Of a DNA stretch of 18,280 nt, positions 7,671 through 15,514 are shown piece after piece. The translations under genes and the position numbers were made by a program. Numbering within the stretch: the first letter of the stretch is position 1; each line of letters starts with the position of its first letter. The notes under the pieces are model-generated. The model was not told where the DNA came from, did not search any database, and worked only from the letters and a program-made list of their open reading frames with translations. This stretch comes from an uncultured Ruminococcus sp. (lineage in GTDB: Bacteria > Bacillota > Clostridia > Oscillospirales > Ruminococcaceae), in assembly GCA_937898375.1 (NCBI GenBank), contig CALEJX010000099.1, forward strand, positions 1 through 18,280, in the 5' to 3' direction.

Positions 7671-8930
7671 ATGAACACTTCAAAGTCTGAACAGCTTTAC
7701 AAAACTGCCTGCGGTTTTATGCCCGGTGGAGTGAACAGCCCTGTGAGAGCCTGCAAGGCGGTGGGCACTGTTCCGCTTTTTATCGACCACGCAAAGGGGT
7801 CAAGGATATGGGACGAGGACGGAAACGAGTTCATTGACTATGTATGCTCATGGGGGCCGAACATTCTCGGTCACTGCTGTGAGCCTGTGATAAATGCTGT
7901 AAAAGCCGCCTGCGACAAGGGGCTTACGTTCGGCGCTTGCCACAAGGGTGAGATAACTTTGGCGGAGCTTATAAAAAAGCACTTCCCGTCTATGGAAATG
8001 CTCAGGCTTGTAAACTCTGGCACGGAAGCTGTCATGAGCGCCATAAGAGCGGCAAGAGGTTTCACAGGCAGAGACAAGATAATAAAATTCGAGGGCTGTT
8101 ATCATGGACACTCGGACGGACTGCTTGTAAAGGCAGGCTCGGGGCTTATGACGCAGGCTATCCCCTCGGGTGCAGGAGTGACAGAGGGCTGTACAAAAGA
8201 CACGCTTCTTGCAAAATACAATGACACGGCTTCTGTAGGAAAGCTTTTTGAGGAATACGGCGACGAGATAGCCGCTCTTATCGTTGAGCCATGCGCCGCA
8301 AACATGGGCGTTGTTCCGCCTGAAAAGCGCTTTCTTGAATTTCTCAGAGAGATAACGAAAAAGCACGGCACTGTGCTTATATTTGACGAAGTGATAACAG
8401 GTTTCAGGCTTTCAGAGGGGGGAGCTTCAAAATATTTCGGCGTTACCCCTGACATGACTACCCTTGGCAAGATAGTGGGCGGAGGAATGCCACTTGCCTG
8501 CTATGGCGGAAAGCTTGAGATTATGCAGTGCGTTGCGCCGCTCGGCTCTGTTTATCAGGCAGGCACGCTGTCGGGTAACCCATGTGCGGTGGCGGCAGGA
8601 ATCGAAACTATCAGGCAGATAGAGAGCATACCGCACTTTTACGAGGAGCTTGACAGAAAGTCGGCAATGATAGAGAATGTCATAAGGGAAAAGGGTCTGA
8701 ATGTGAACCGCTGCGGCTCGCTCATGACGGTATTTTTCACTGACGAGAAAGTGAAAAGCTATGATGAAGCGAGGGCTTGCGACACGGAAAGCTATGGCAG
8801 ATACTACCGCCATATGCTTCAAAGGGGCATTTACACTGCGCCGTCGCAATTCGAGGCGATGTTCGTTTCCTATGCCCACAATGATGAGGATATAGCAAAG
8901 ACTATCGATGCGATAAAAGATTACAGATAA
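7671..8930 (+). CDS. hemL: Glutamate-1-semialdehyde 2,1-aminomutase
   Basis: A PLP-dependent enzyme that turns glutamate-1-semialdehyde into 5-aminolevulinate, working directly after HemA. From the ATG at 7671 it is 419 residues, close to the usual 425-430. Seen: the N-terminal MPGGVNSPVRAC signature, NSGTEAVMSAIRAAR and YHGHSDG in the cofactor region, FDEVITGFR (D239) that contacts the pyridine nitrogen, and PLP lysine K267 in TTLGKIVGGGMPL. It is the last gene of the operon and is followed after 1 base by a strong terminator. With hemA, hemB, hemC and cobA-hemD the operon holds every step from glutamyl-tRNA to precorrin-2. Confidence 0.96.
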   Translation: MNTSKSEQLYKTACGFMPGGVNSPVRACKAVGTVPLFIDHAKGSRIWDEDGNEFIDYVCSWGPNILGHCCEPVINAVKAACDKGLTFGACHKGEITLAELIKKHFPSMEMLRLVNSGTEAVMSAIRAARGFTGRDKIIKFEGCYHGHSDGLLVKAGSGLMTQAIPSGAGVTEGCTKDTLLAKYNDTASVGKLFEEYGDEIAALIVEPCAANMGVVPPEKRFLEFLREITKKHGTVLIFDEVITGFRLSEGGASKYFGVTPDMTTLGKIVGGGMPLACYGGKLEIMQCVAPLGSVYQAGTLSGNPCAVAAGIETIRQIESIPHFYEELDRKSAMIENVIREKGLNVNRCGSLMTVFFTDEKVKSYDEARACDTESYGRYYRHMLQRGIYTAPSQFEAMFVSYAHNDEDIAKTIDAIKDYR

Positions 8931-8931
8931 T

Positions 8932-8973
8932 AAAAACGGAGCTGTTCAGTTCATTTGAACAGCTCCGTTTTTT
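8932..8973. terminator. Bidirectional intrinsic terminator between convergent operons
   Basis: A perfect 17-bp stem (8932-8948 with 8956-8972) and a 7-nt loop. It has T6 at the plus-strand end and, read on the minus strand, T5 at the other end. It can stop both the hem operon and minus-strand transcripts that run through from hypE. Confidence 0.92.
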
Positions 8974-8986
8974 ATATTCCATATAT

Positions 8987-9131
8987 GTAGGGGCGACCTT
9001 TGGTCGCCCGCTTTGTTAGCCTGACAAACTCGTGGTATCCACACAATTTGGGGGCTCAATATTCCAAAATGCGGCGGCTTTCAGCATAAATTTGCGAGGA
9101 AATCAGGCGGGCGAACGCTGTTCGCCCCTAC
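8987..9131. repeat. MITE-like element with 24-bp terminal hairpins (copy A, left part)
   Basis: The ends are 24-nt imperfect inverted repeats (8987-9010 and 9108-9131) sharing a perfect 10-bp outer part, GTAGGGGCGA / TCGCCCCTAC. Each end is itself a hairpin with an 8-bp stem and 3-nt loop. In the stems one base pair differs between the two ends but pairs in both (C-G against A-T). The interior has no credible coding frame. Confidence 0.7.
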
Positions 9132-9175
9132 AATGTAACAGAGCAAAAATTTACGGAAAACAGACAAACGCTAAA

Positions 9176-9221
9176 CGGGACGTCATATTTCTGCAAAGCA
9201 GAAATTGCGCTGCTCCCCTAC
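9176..9221. repeat. 46-bp palindromic module ending in CCCCTAC (copy A, right part)
   Basis: Starts CGGGACGTC and ends CTCCCCTAC, with an 8-bp stem (9187-9194 with 9198-9205) and an AAA loop. It matches 39 of 46 bases of the module at 11627-11672. Together with the element at 8987-9131 and the terminator it fills the gene-free stretch 8931-9232; I see nothing else there. Confidence 0.75.
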
Positions 9222-9232
9222 ATTATTTGATA

Positions 9233-10240
9233 TCAACAAATTCTAGGCAAAAGCTCTCCGCCCGGCTGTGGGAGGAGGGTCTGTGAGCCTATCTCGGTCT
9301 TCATCACAACTCTGCCTGCGTTATCCTCTGTGACTTCGCCTATGATAGCGGCGTTCTCTGAGTTTTTGCATTTTCTAAGGGCAGAAACGATATCCCCCGC
9401 CTTGTCTTTCGGGGCAAATATAACAAGTCTGCCCTCACAGGCAAGATACAATGGCTCTAAGCCCAACATACCGCACACGCCTTTTACTTCATCTGCAACA
9501 GGTATTTTTTCAGCGTCAAGGGTAATTCCCACGCCGCTTTGTCCTGCTATCTCGTAAAGGACAGTACCTACGCCGCCTCTTGTTGCGTCACGAATAACGT
9601 GGATATCATTGGTGACGTCGAACATGGCCTTTACGTTTGCCCAAAGAGGTGCACAGTCGCTTGTTACGTCGGCTTCTATGCCGAACTCGTCACGAGCCAA
9701 AAGTATGGTACAGCCGTGTCTGCCGATATCACCTGACACTATAACTGCGTCGCCTGCTTTGGCAAGCTTGCCTGAGGTATTGGCGTTTTCCATTATCCTG
9801 CCTATGCCTGTGGTGGTGATGAAAACACCATCTACCTGACCTTTTCCTGCCACCTTAGTGTCCCCTGCGCATATCTCGACACCAGCCTCCTTGGCGGTCT
9901 TTGCCATGGCGGCGGCTATCTCCTCAAGCTTATCCATTGGAAAGCCCTCTTCGATAACGAAAGCGCAGGAGAGATACAAAGGCTTTGCGCCCATGCAGGA
10001 AAGGTCATTCACAGTGCCGCAAATGCTGAGCTTGCCGATATTTCCTCCTGCAAACTCATAAGGCGAAACTATGAAGCCGTCTGTGGTGAATGCTATCTTG
10101 CCCTTTTCCATGGAAAGCACGGCGGCATCGTCGGCTGTCAGGTCGGGGTTAGCGAAATGCTCCTTGAAAACACGGTCGATAAGCTCGGAGGTCTGCTTTC
10201 CTCCTGCGCCGTGGGCAAGGGTAACAAATTTATCTGTCAT
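9233..10240 (-). CDS. hypE: Hydrogenase expression/formation protein HypE
   Basis: HypE carries the carbamoyl group delivered by HypF on its C-terminal cysteine and dehydrates it with ATP to a thiocyanate, the source of the cyanide ligands of the [NiFe]-hydrogenase iron. The 335-residue chain has the AIR-synthase-like fold seen also in SelD and PurM: LAHGAGGKQTSELI at the N-terminus, DDAAVL, ATRGGVGTVLYEIA, and the diagnostic C-terminal tail PRIC ending in C335. That tail is intact, so the protein should be functional. It is the last gene of the minus-strand cluster, 27 bases after hypD with AGAGG before its ATG. Confidence 0.96.
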   Translation of the reverse strand: MTDKFVTLAHGAGGKQTSELIDRVFKEHFANPDLTADDAAVLSMEKGKIAFTTDGFIVSPYEFAGGNIGKLSICGTVNDLSCMGAKPLYLSCAFVIEEGFPMDKLEEIAAAMAKTAKEAGVEICAGDTKVAGKGQVDGVFITTTGIGRIMENANTSGKLAKAGDAVIVSGDIGRHGCTILLARDEFGIEADVTSDCAPLWANVKAMFDVTNDIHVIRDATRGGVGTVLYEIAGQSGVGITLDAEKIPVADEVKGVCGMLGLEPLYLACEGRLVIFAPKDKAGDIVSALRKCKNSENAAIIGEVTEDNAGRVVMKTEIGSQTLLPQPGGELLPRIC

Positions 10241-10267
10241 AATAATTCCTCTTTTCGGATAGTTTTT

Positions 10268-11320
10268 TTACAAATTGCCGTACTGATAATATGCCGAGCA
10301 AGCGCCCTCGTTTGACACCATGCAAGCGCCCACAGGGTGGAGCGGTGTGCAGACCTTGCCGAAAACTTTGCAATCTGAGGGCTTGCACTTGCCTTGCAAA
10401 ACGTCTCCGCAGCGGCAGGCTGGGTTCGGCTTGCCTGTTATTTTCGGCAGGGAGAATTTCTTTCGTGAGTCAAAGCCGGCATACTCGTCACGGAGTATCA
10501 TGCCTGACATTGGTATAATGCCAAGCCCACGCCATTCGCTGTCGCAGGGGGTCATGACCTTTTCCATAAGCTTTATGGCGGCAGGGTTGCCCTCTGGCTT
10601 GACTACTCTCGGATAGCAGTTTCTGAAAAACGGCTCGCCCGTCTGAGAAAGCTGGATAGTCACGGCAAGTGCCGTCAAAAGCTCCGCCGCCGTGAAACCT
10701 GTCACAACGCCTGAAACGCCCTTTTTCACAAGCTCCTCGCACACGGCTGTGCCTGTGATAGCGTTGACGTGACCGGGGTACAAAAATGCGTCTGCGCTTC
10801 CCTCCAAAGCTTTATAGGCGTTTGGCATGGTCTTGTTTGCGCCGAGTATAGAGAAGTTTTCAAGCCCCAGCTTTTTGGCTTTTTCTACTGCAAGGCAGGC
10901 TGAGGGGGTGGTGGTCTCAAAGCCAACGGCTAGGAAAACCACCTGCTCGTCTGGGTGACTTTCGGCATATGAAACTGCGTCAAGTGGTGAATACACTGTC
11001 TTTATAACAGCACCCTTTGACCTTGCTCCTGCAAGGCTCATTTCTGTACCGGGTACTCTTATAAGGTCGCCGAAAGTGCATATCACAGCACCTTTTTCAA
11101 GGGCAAGCCTACAAGCTTCATCAATAAAGCCCACAGGGGTAACGCACACAGGACAGCCCGGACCTGAGATAAGCTCAACACTCTCAGGGAGAAGCTTTCT
11201 TATACCGAGCCTGAATATCTCGTGGGTGTGCGTGCCGCAGACCTCCATTATGCGAAGCTTTTTGCCGTCATCACGTTTGTAGGAGCTTATTATCTCCTTT
11301 GTATTTTCTATAGTGTTCAT
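10268..11320 (-). CDS. hypD: Hydrogenase maturation protein HypD
   Basis: An iron-sulfur scaffold protein that, with HypC, holds the iron while CN and CO ligands are attached. Seen: C28 in MEVCGTHTHEI; C56 and C59 in SGPGCPVCVTP; GFETTTPS; the PGHVNAITG stretch; and a C-terminal cysteine cluster for the [4Fe-4S] centre (ACRCGDVLQGKC, then CKVFGKVCTPLHPVGACM). All family cysteines I know appear present. Length is 350 residues, slightly below the usual 360-375. The start overlaps the hypC stop by 4 nt, as expected for partners of a HypCD complex. Confidence 0.97.
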   Translation of the reverse strand: MNTIENTKEIISSYKRDDGKKLRIMEVCGTHTHEIFRLGIRKLLPESVELISGPGCPVCVTPVGFIDEACRLALEKGAVICTFGDLIRVPGTEMSLAGARSKGAVIKTVYSPLDAVSYAESHPDEQVVFLAVGFETTTPSACLAVEKAKKLGLENFSILGANKTMPNAYKALEGSADAFLYPGHVNAITGTAVCEELVKKGVSGVVTGFTAAELLTALAVTIQLSQTGEPFFRNCYPRVVKPEGNPAAIKLMEKVMTPCDSEWRGLGIIPMSGMILRDEYAGFDSRKKFSLPKITGKPNPACRCGDVLQGKCKPSDCKVFGKVCTPLHPVGACMVSNEGACSAYYQYGNL

Positions 11321-11526
11321 TGGATACTCTCCATTATCTCGTCAGTTTCCTCTGTATCGTCAGAAGTTATCTTTGCGATAGCCACCCCTGCGTGTACCAT
11401 GACGTAATCCCCTACCTCGAGATCGTCAATAAGGTCAGCGGAGACCTCTCTTTTTGCACCGCTTGCGTCAATAACGGCAGTGCCCTCATTTACACTTACT
11501 ACTTTTGCAGATAAACCTACACACAT
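11317..11526 (-). CDS. hypC: Hydrogenase assembly chaperone HypC
   Basis: A 69-residue HypC/HybG family chaperone. It begins MCVGLSAKV: the cysteine after the initiator methionine binds the Fe(CN)2(CO) unit and HypD. It also shows the family GDYVMVHAGVAIAKI strand. The tail is acidic (DDTEETDEIMES). GGAGG lies 7 nt before the ATG. It overlaps hypD by 4 nt and follows hypF after 228 bases that hold a palindromic repeat and a terminator-like hairpin. HypC normally also binds the hydrogenase large-subunit precursor; no such gene is visible here, so its client may be something else. Confidence 0.95.
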   Translation of the reverse strand: MCVGLSAKVVSVNEGTAVIDASGAKREVSADLIDDLEVGDYVMVHAGVAIAKITSDDTEETDEIMESIQ

Positions 11527-11576
11527 ATAAATACCTCCAAAAAAATTAAATCTATTTTACAAAACAAAAATAGGAT

Positions 11577-11672
11577 ACAGAGGCGACCAGAGGTCGCCCA
11601 AGAGTGTCGAAAAAGACCCGAACAAGCGGGACGTCGCATTTCTGTGAAACAGAAATTGAGCCGCTCCCCTAC
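11577..11672. repeat. Palindromic intergenic repeat, copy B, between hypF and hypC
   Basis: Begins with a degenerate copy of the GTAGGGGCGACC hairpin (GGCGACC at 11582-11588 with GGTCGCC at 11592-11598, loop AGA) and ends with the 46-bp CGGGACGTC...CCCCTAC module (11627-11672). The module stem (11638-11645 with 11649-11656) differs from copy A by a change on both sides that preserves pairing. Confidence 0.72.
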
Positions 11673-11700
11673 AACTAATGTTAATATGGCAATTTTTTTG

Positions 11701-11721
11701 CAGGGACAACTTTAGGTCGCC
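11701..11721. repeat. Degenerate fragment of the same palindromic repeat
   Basis: AGGGACAACTTTAGGTCGCC resembles the hairpin GGGGCGACCTTTGGTCGCC at 8990-9008 with several changes. Probably a decayed end of the repeat family. Confidence 0.45.
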
Positions 11722-11724
11722 AAG

Positions 11725-11754
11725 AAAAAAAGATACATCGCCGCAGGCGATACC
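11725..11754 (-). terminator. Terminator-like hairpin directly after hypF
   Basis: On the minus strand ATCGCC-TGC-GGCGAT (11751-11737), extendable by two G-U pairs, is followed after five bases by T7 (11731-11725). It starts within 4 bases of the hypF stop. The stem is short, so partial termination between hypF and hypC-hypD-hypE is the likeliest effect. Confidence 0.5.
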
Positions 11755-14049
11755 TTAATTCCTCACTCCTCGTTCCTCACTAAGATAAAACGCTTGTCCC
11801 AAAGCTATGCCGCCATCATTGGCAGGCACAAGGCTGTGGATAAGCACCCTCAGCCCCATTTTTTCAAGACGGCATTTTACAATTTTAAGCAGGAGCTTGT
11901 TCTGAAAAACTCCGCCGCTCAAAGTGCAGACTTTTACGCCTGTGCGCTGGCTTATTATCCTGCACGCCTGCGCCGTCATATCCGCAAGAAGTGCATGGAA
12001 TTCATAGGCAAGGCGGTTTTTGTCCTCGCCATTTTCCATACCCTCGCAAAGACGTTTGATAAGAGCCTGAGTGCAGAGCATTATCCTGCCTTCTTTTTCG
12101 GCGGTGAGCTTCTCCATAGGCTCGTAAATACCAAACGGCTCACGGCTGAACTTTTCTGCCGCAAACTGCAAAGCCATTGAAGCTTCGCCCTCAAAGGTGG
12201 AAAAACGTCTTATGCCAAGCACCGCAGAAGCGGCGTCAAAGAGCCGTCCTGCGCTGGTGGAGCTTACTGCGTTCACTTTTTTCTCTGCCATTACGGACAG
12301 AAGCTTGTACTCTTTTGCCCTGCAAATGCCAAGCTTTTCGCAGACCTCTCCGCCACTTTCCCCATAGGCTGAGCCTGCTATCATTGCGGCGATACGCCAG
12401 CCCTCTTTTGAGGAAAGGTCGCCGCCCACCTGCATGAAAGGCTTTATGCTGCCCATACGTTCAAAGCCTGTGCGGTCGCACAAGAGTATCTCGCCACCCC
12501 ATATTGTGCCATCTGAGCCGTAACCTGTGCCGTCATATGATACGCCTATGACCTTTTCACTGTAGTTATTTTCTGCCATGCAGGATAGGATATGAGCATA
12601 GTGGTGCTGGACTTTTTTCAGCGGCAGACCAAGCCCCTCGGCAAATGCAACTGTATTGTATTTAGGGTGCATATCACAGACAACGTTTTGCGGCGTTGCT
12701 TCCAAAAGCTCGCACATACGCTTAACGGACTCATCAAGCGCTTTTACAGTGCGTATATCAGCCATATCGCCAACATAGGAAGAGAGATAATAAAGGCTTC
12801 CCTTTCTGATACAGAACGTGTTTTTAAGCTCTCCGCCTATGGCAAGGGTCTGACCTTTATCGCCGCATGAAGTCATGACAGGCAAAGGGGCATATCCCCT
12901 TGAACGCCTTATGATATAAGGCTTGCTCTCGAAAGTGTCCATAACAGTATCGTCTGAGCGTATCAAAATTCGCCTGTTGTGGGATAATATCAGGTCGCAG
13001 AACCCTGCTATCTCGCTGAGTGCGTCCTCATCGCTTCGGCAGATAGGCGCTCCACGGACGTTTCCGCTGGTCATAACAAGGCTGTCGGTCATTTCAACGC
13101 CGTCGTCATAGTCAAAAAGAAGCAGGTGCAAAGGGGCATAGGGGAGCATAACTCCCACTGTGGGATTATCGGGCGCAACGCTTGCGCAAAGGCTTCCGCT
13201 AGTTTTTTTATCAAGAAGCACGATAGGCTTCTGCCAGCCTGTAAGAAGCTTTTCCTGCGCTTCGCCGAAACTGCACTCACGTCTTGCAGTAGAAATATCT
13301 TTCAGCATAACGGCAAGCGGCTTTGCAGGGCGGTTTTTAAGCTCTCTGAGCCTTTTCACTGCGCTCTCGTTTTTTGCGTCACAGCAAAGGTGAAAGCCGC
13401 CTATGCCTTTGACGGCGATTATCTTCCCTGCCATGACGGCTTTTCTTGCGGCGGTGATAGCCTCAGCGCCTTTCTTTTCACTGCCTATGATATAGACCTC
13501 AGGACCGCATTTGTTACAGCACACAGGCTGTGCGTCATAACGCCTTGTGGCAGGGTCAGTATATTCGTCCTCGCAGTCTTTGCACATTGGAAAATCAGCC
13601 ATTGTGGTGCGAACTCTGTCATAGGGCATTGAGTCCATTATGGTGAGCCTTGGACCACATTGTGTGCAGTTTATAAAGGGGTGGAGATATCTTCTGTTTG
13701 TTTTGTCAAAAAGCTCCGCCTTGCATTTTTCGCACACTGCGATGTCAGGGGATACGAAAATATCCCCATTTTCCTTTTCGCTGTCGATTATCTCGAAGCT
13801 GTCAAAGGGCGGTTCGTCTAAATGGGCGGAGATTATCTCCATTATCACCGAACGCTCAGGGGGACGGCTCTCAAGGGCGTTTTTCAGCTCGTCAACAGCC
13901 TTTTCACTGCCCTGTGCGTGTATCTCAACATATGATCCTTTGTTTGCCACAGTGCCGCAAAGTCCAAGGTCTGCCGCCTCACGGCTCACAAAAGGTCTAA
14001 AGCCCACGCCCTGAACGATACCATAAACACGAATCATCTCAGTTTTCAT
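11755..14049 (-). CDS. hypF: Carbamoyltransferase HypF
   Basis: Activates carbamoyl phosphate with ATP and transfers the carbamoyl group to HypE. All four parts are visible in 764 residues. An acylphosphatase-like domain (about 1-90) has VQGVGFRPF at 12-20. Two zinc fingers follow, C106-x2-C109-x18-C128-x2-C131 and C156-x2-C159-x18-C178-x2-C181. Then comes a YrdC-like domain (about 200-380, with KGIGGFHLCCDA and TSGN). Last is a Kae1-like carbamoyltransferase domain with CDMHPKYNT, QHHYAHILSCMAE, YDGTGYGSDGTIWGGE and LSGGVFQNK. Length matches the family (about 750-770). Its ATG overlaps the stop of the small upstream gene in TGATG, so it is translationally tied to the nitrogenase-like genes. 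The enzyme looks complete and active. Confidence 0.97.
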   Translation of the reverse strand: MKTEMIRVYGIVQGVGFRPFVSREAADLGLCGTVANKGSYVEIHAQGSEKAVDELKNALESRPPERSVIMEIISAHLDEPPFDSFEIIDSEKENGDIFVSPDIAVCEKCKAELFDKTNRRYLHPFINCTQCGPRLTIMDSMPYDRVRTTMADFPMCKDCEDEYTDPATRRYDAQPVCCNKCGPEVYIIGSEKKGAEAITAARKAVMAGKIIAVKGIGGFHLCCDAKNESAVKRLRELKNRPAKPLAVMLKDISTARRECSFGEAQEKLLTGWQKPIVLLDKKTSGSLCASVAPDNPTVGVMLPYAPLHLLLFDYDDGVEMTDSLVMTSGNVRGAPICRSDEDALSEIAGFCDLILSHNRRILIRSDDTVMDTFESKPYIIRRSRGYAPLPVMTSCGDKGQTLAIGGELKNTFCIRKGSLYYLSSYVGDMADIRTVKALDESVKRMCELLEATPQNVVCDMHPKYNTVAFAEGLGLPLKKVQHHYAHILSCMAENNYSEKVIGVSYDGTGYGSDGTIWGGEILLCDRTGFERMGSIKPFMQVGGDLSSKEGWRIAAMIAGSAYGESGGEVCEKLGICRAKEYKLLSVMAEKKVNAVSSTSAGRLFDAASAVLGIRRFSTFEGEASMALQFAAEKFSREPFGIYEPMEKLTAEKEGRIMLCTQALIKRLCEGMENGEDKNRLAYEFHALLADMTAQACRIISQRTGVKVCTLSGGVFQNKLLLKIVKCRLEKMGLRVLIHSLVPANDGGIALGQAFYLSEERGVRN

Positions 14050-14450
14050 CAGATAAACTCCCTGACGGTATCCTTTATCTCGTCCTCGGCTTCACTGCTG
14101 AGAACGTCTATAAGCACGTCCTCGAACTCTTCGCTGTCCTGACCCTCATCTATGGCGGCGTTTCTAAGCCTGCCCAGCATTCTTACAGTATGCACTGTGG
14201 GTCTGCGGCGGACGGAGTCCATGAGAATATTCTCATACCCTCTGCCGTAAAACTGCTCCATATATCTTACCACTGCGCCTGTCATGCTTATATCAGCCAT
14301 GGGGTGTCTTTCGAGAAATCTAAGCAGGGGCGCAACTGCGTTTATGCCCTCGCCGCTTTCGTCAAGCTCCTCCATGCAGTTTTCGGCTTCGTATTCAAAC
14401 TCCTCTGAGCCGAGATATTCTTCAAGGCGCTCTATAATTTCTTCTGTCAT
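14049..14450 (-). CDS. Small acidic helical protein of unknown function between component-1-like gene and hypF
   Basis: A 133-residue strongly acidic protein (runs such as EEFEYEAENCMEELDESGEG) without signal peptide or membrane segment. It is probably all-helical, with a possible HEAT-like arrangement. The central part FLERHPMADISMTGAVVRYM followed by RRRPTVHTVRMLGRL reminds me of small uncharacterised bacterial proteins with a PTxHTxxML motif. That is recollection and not a search result. It has one cysteine (C25) and no obvious metal site. Both ends overlap neighbours (ATGA with the upstream gene, TGATG with hypF), so it is made in step with them. A chaperone, adaptor or assembly role for the nitrogenase-like or Hyp proteins would fit; this is inference. 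Confidence 0.8.
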   Translation of the reverse strand: MTEEIIERLEEYLGSEEFEYEAENCMEELDESGEGINAVAPLLRFLERHPMADISMTGAVVRYMEQFYGRGYENILMDSVRRRPTVHTVRMLGRLRNAAIDEGQDSEEFEDVLIDVLSSEAEDEIKDTVREFI

Positions 14451-15514
14451 ATCTTTTCACTCTCTCCCTGCAAAAGTCTGCCTGAAAGTCCGAAATGCGG
14501 AAAGTCTATAAACTCGCCGCTGAAATTTTTCATAACACGTCTGAGGGTCTTGTCTGCGATAACAACGTCATAGTTATCATTAGCGCTGTCGCAAAGGTCG
14601 CTTTCGTCTGCAAGGAAAATATCGCCCTGCTGTGAAAGCTCTTTTTTCTGCATAAAAAACGTTGCCGCAGTGCAGTGACACTCGCCGCTTTTTTCTGTGA
14701 TAAGCTTTCTCACAGCGTCAGCCGCCGTTTGGTTATGTATCACAAGGACTTTTTTATCTGCAAAGCTATCAGCTTTTTGCACTAGCTCCTCGGGCAGACA
14801 GCTTTGCGGATATTCTATCTCATAAGGCGTGCCGAACTTTTCTTTGAGATACTCTGCCGCCTTTACTGCCGCCGCTGAACAGACTATGTTCTTCTCCGCC
14901 GAAGCCGCATTTTTCACATCATCAAGGGTGCTTCCCATGCCGTAGCATATTACATTCTCCCAGCCCTTTGCCTTATACTCTGCCGCTATCCTCTCGGGGC
15001 TTATGATACTAAGCTCCAAAGGCGTTGCGCCTATAATGCCAAGCCTGCCTTTCTGAACAGGCTTGCTCTCGGTGGCAAAGGTCTTGAAAAGCTCTGTCCA
15101 CACGGGTTCTGAGCCGCTGTCATAGTAATTCGTGCCTGTACACTCGGCTGTTATGCAAGGAAGCCCTGTTTTCTTCTCTGCCATTCGTTTCAGCGCTCTC
15201 ATATCTGTGGCGATAACAGCCGGCACAGGCGTGCCTATTATGGCGGTGAAAGCAGGTGATATCTGCTCACAGGCTTTGGAAAGCTTTTCGATGAGCCTGT
15301 CGTCACGTCCTAAAATTGCGTCCATATCACGAAGTCCTGCGCTGAAAACTGCACTCTTTTTGGTAAACCACCTTGGCTCGTCAAATCCGCAGACGTTGCC
15401 TGCACAGCCCCCTGCGTCGCATATTACCATAAGTCCACCAAGCTCATAAAGCACTGCCGCCGCACCTGATTGGTCAGGGGCAAAGGGTGACAAAAGCTTC
15501 AAAAGATTTTTCAT
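14447..15514 (-). CDS. Nitrogenase component-1-like protein (NifK/NifE-like, short)
   Basis: A 355-residue member of the oxidoreductase/nitrogenase component-1 superfamily, shorter than true NifD/NifK (about 480-520). Seen: an N-terminal PxxxSGAAAVLYELGGL segment, cysteines C37 and C42 in DAGGCAGNVCGFDEPRW (cluster-ligand region), and IIGTPVPAVIATD (93-104) where many relatives carry a cysteine (CxPxxIGDD). The second half holds RLGIIGATPLELS, a repeated Rossmann-like unit, and FIDFPHFGLSGRLL at the end. The second half is clearly paralogous to the gene at 17600-18280. ATGA overlaps join it to the genes on both sides. It most likely pairs with the NifD-like protein just upstream as an alpha-beta type partner. 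Substrate unknown. Confidence 0.85.
   Translation of the reverse strand: MKNLLKLLSPFAPDQSGAAAVLYELGGLMVICDAGGCAGNVCGFDEPRWFTKKSAVFSAGLRDMDAILGRDDRLIEKLSKACEQISPAFTAIIGTPVPAVIATDMRALKRMAEKKTGLPCITAECTGTNYYDSGSEPVWTELFKTFATESKPVQKGRLGIIGATPLELSIISPERIAAEYKAKGWENVICYGMGSTLDDVKNAASAEKNIVCSAAAVKAAEYLKEKFGTPYEIEYPQSCLPEELVQKADSFADKKVLVIHNQTAADAVRKLITEKSGECHCTAATFFMQKKELSQQGDIFLADESDLCDSANDNYDVVIADKTLRRVMKNFSGEFIDFPHFGLSGRLLQGESEKI

Noticed and set aside
8987..9221. CRISPR array
   Set aside because: The repeats are inverted and differ in spacing; there are no regular direct repeats with unique spacers and no cas genes.
9032..9286. Plus-strand 84-residue reading frame
   Set aside because: It lies over the palindromic repeats and the end of hypE, has no good ribosome binding site, and looks like translated repeat sequence.
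9233..10240. SelD (selenophosphate synthetase) or PurM for the AIR-synthase-like protein
   Set aside because: The C-terminal PRIC tail and the neighbouring hypC and hypD identify HypE; the SelD N-terminal Cys/Sec motif is absent.
13126..13632. 168-residue plus-strand reading frame
   Set aside because: Antisense to the conserved YrdC and zinc-finger parts of hypF; no plausible protein motif.
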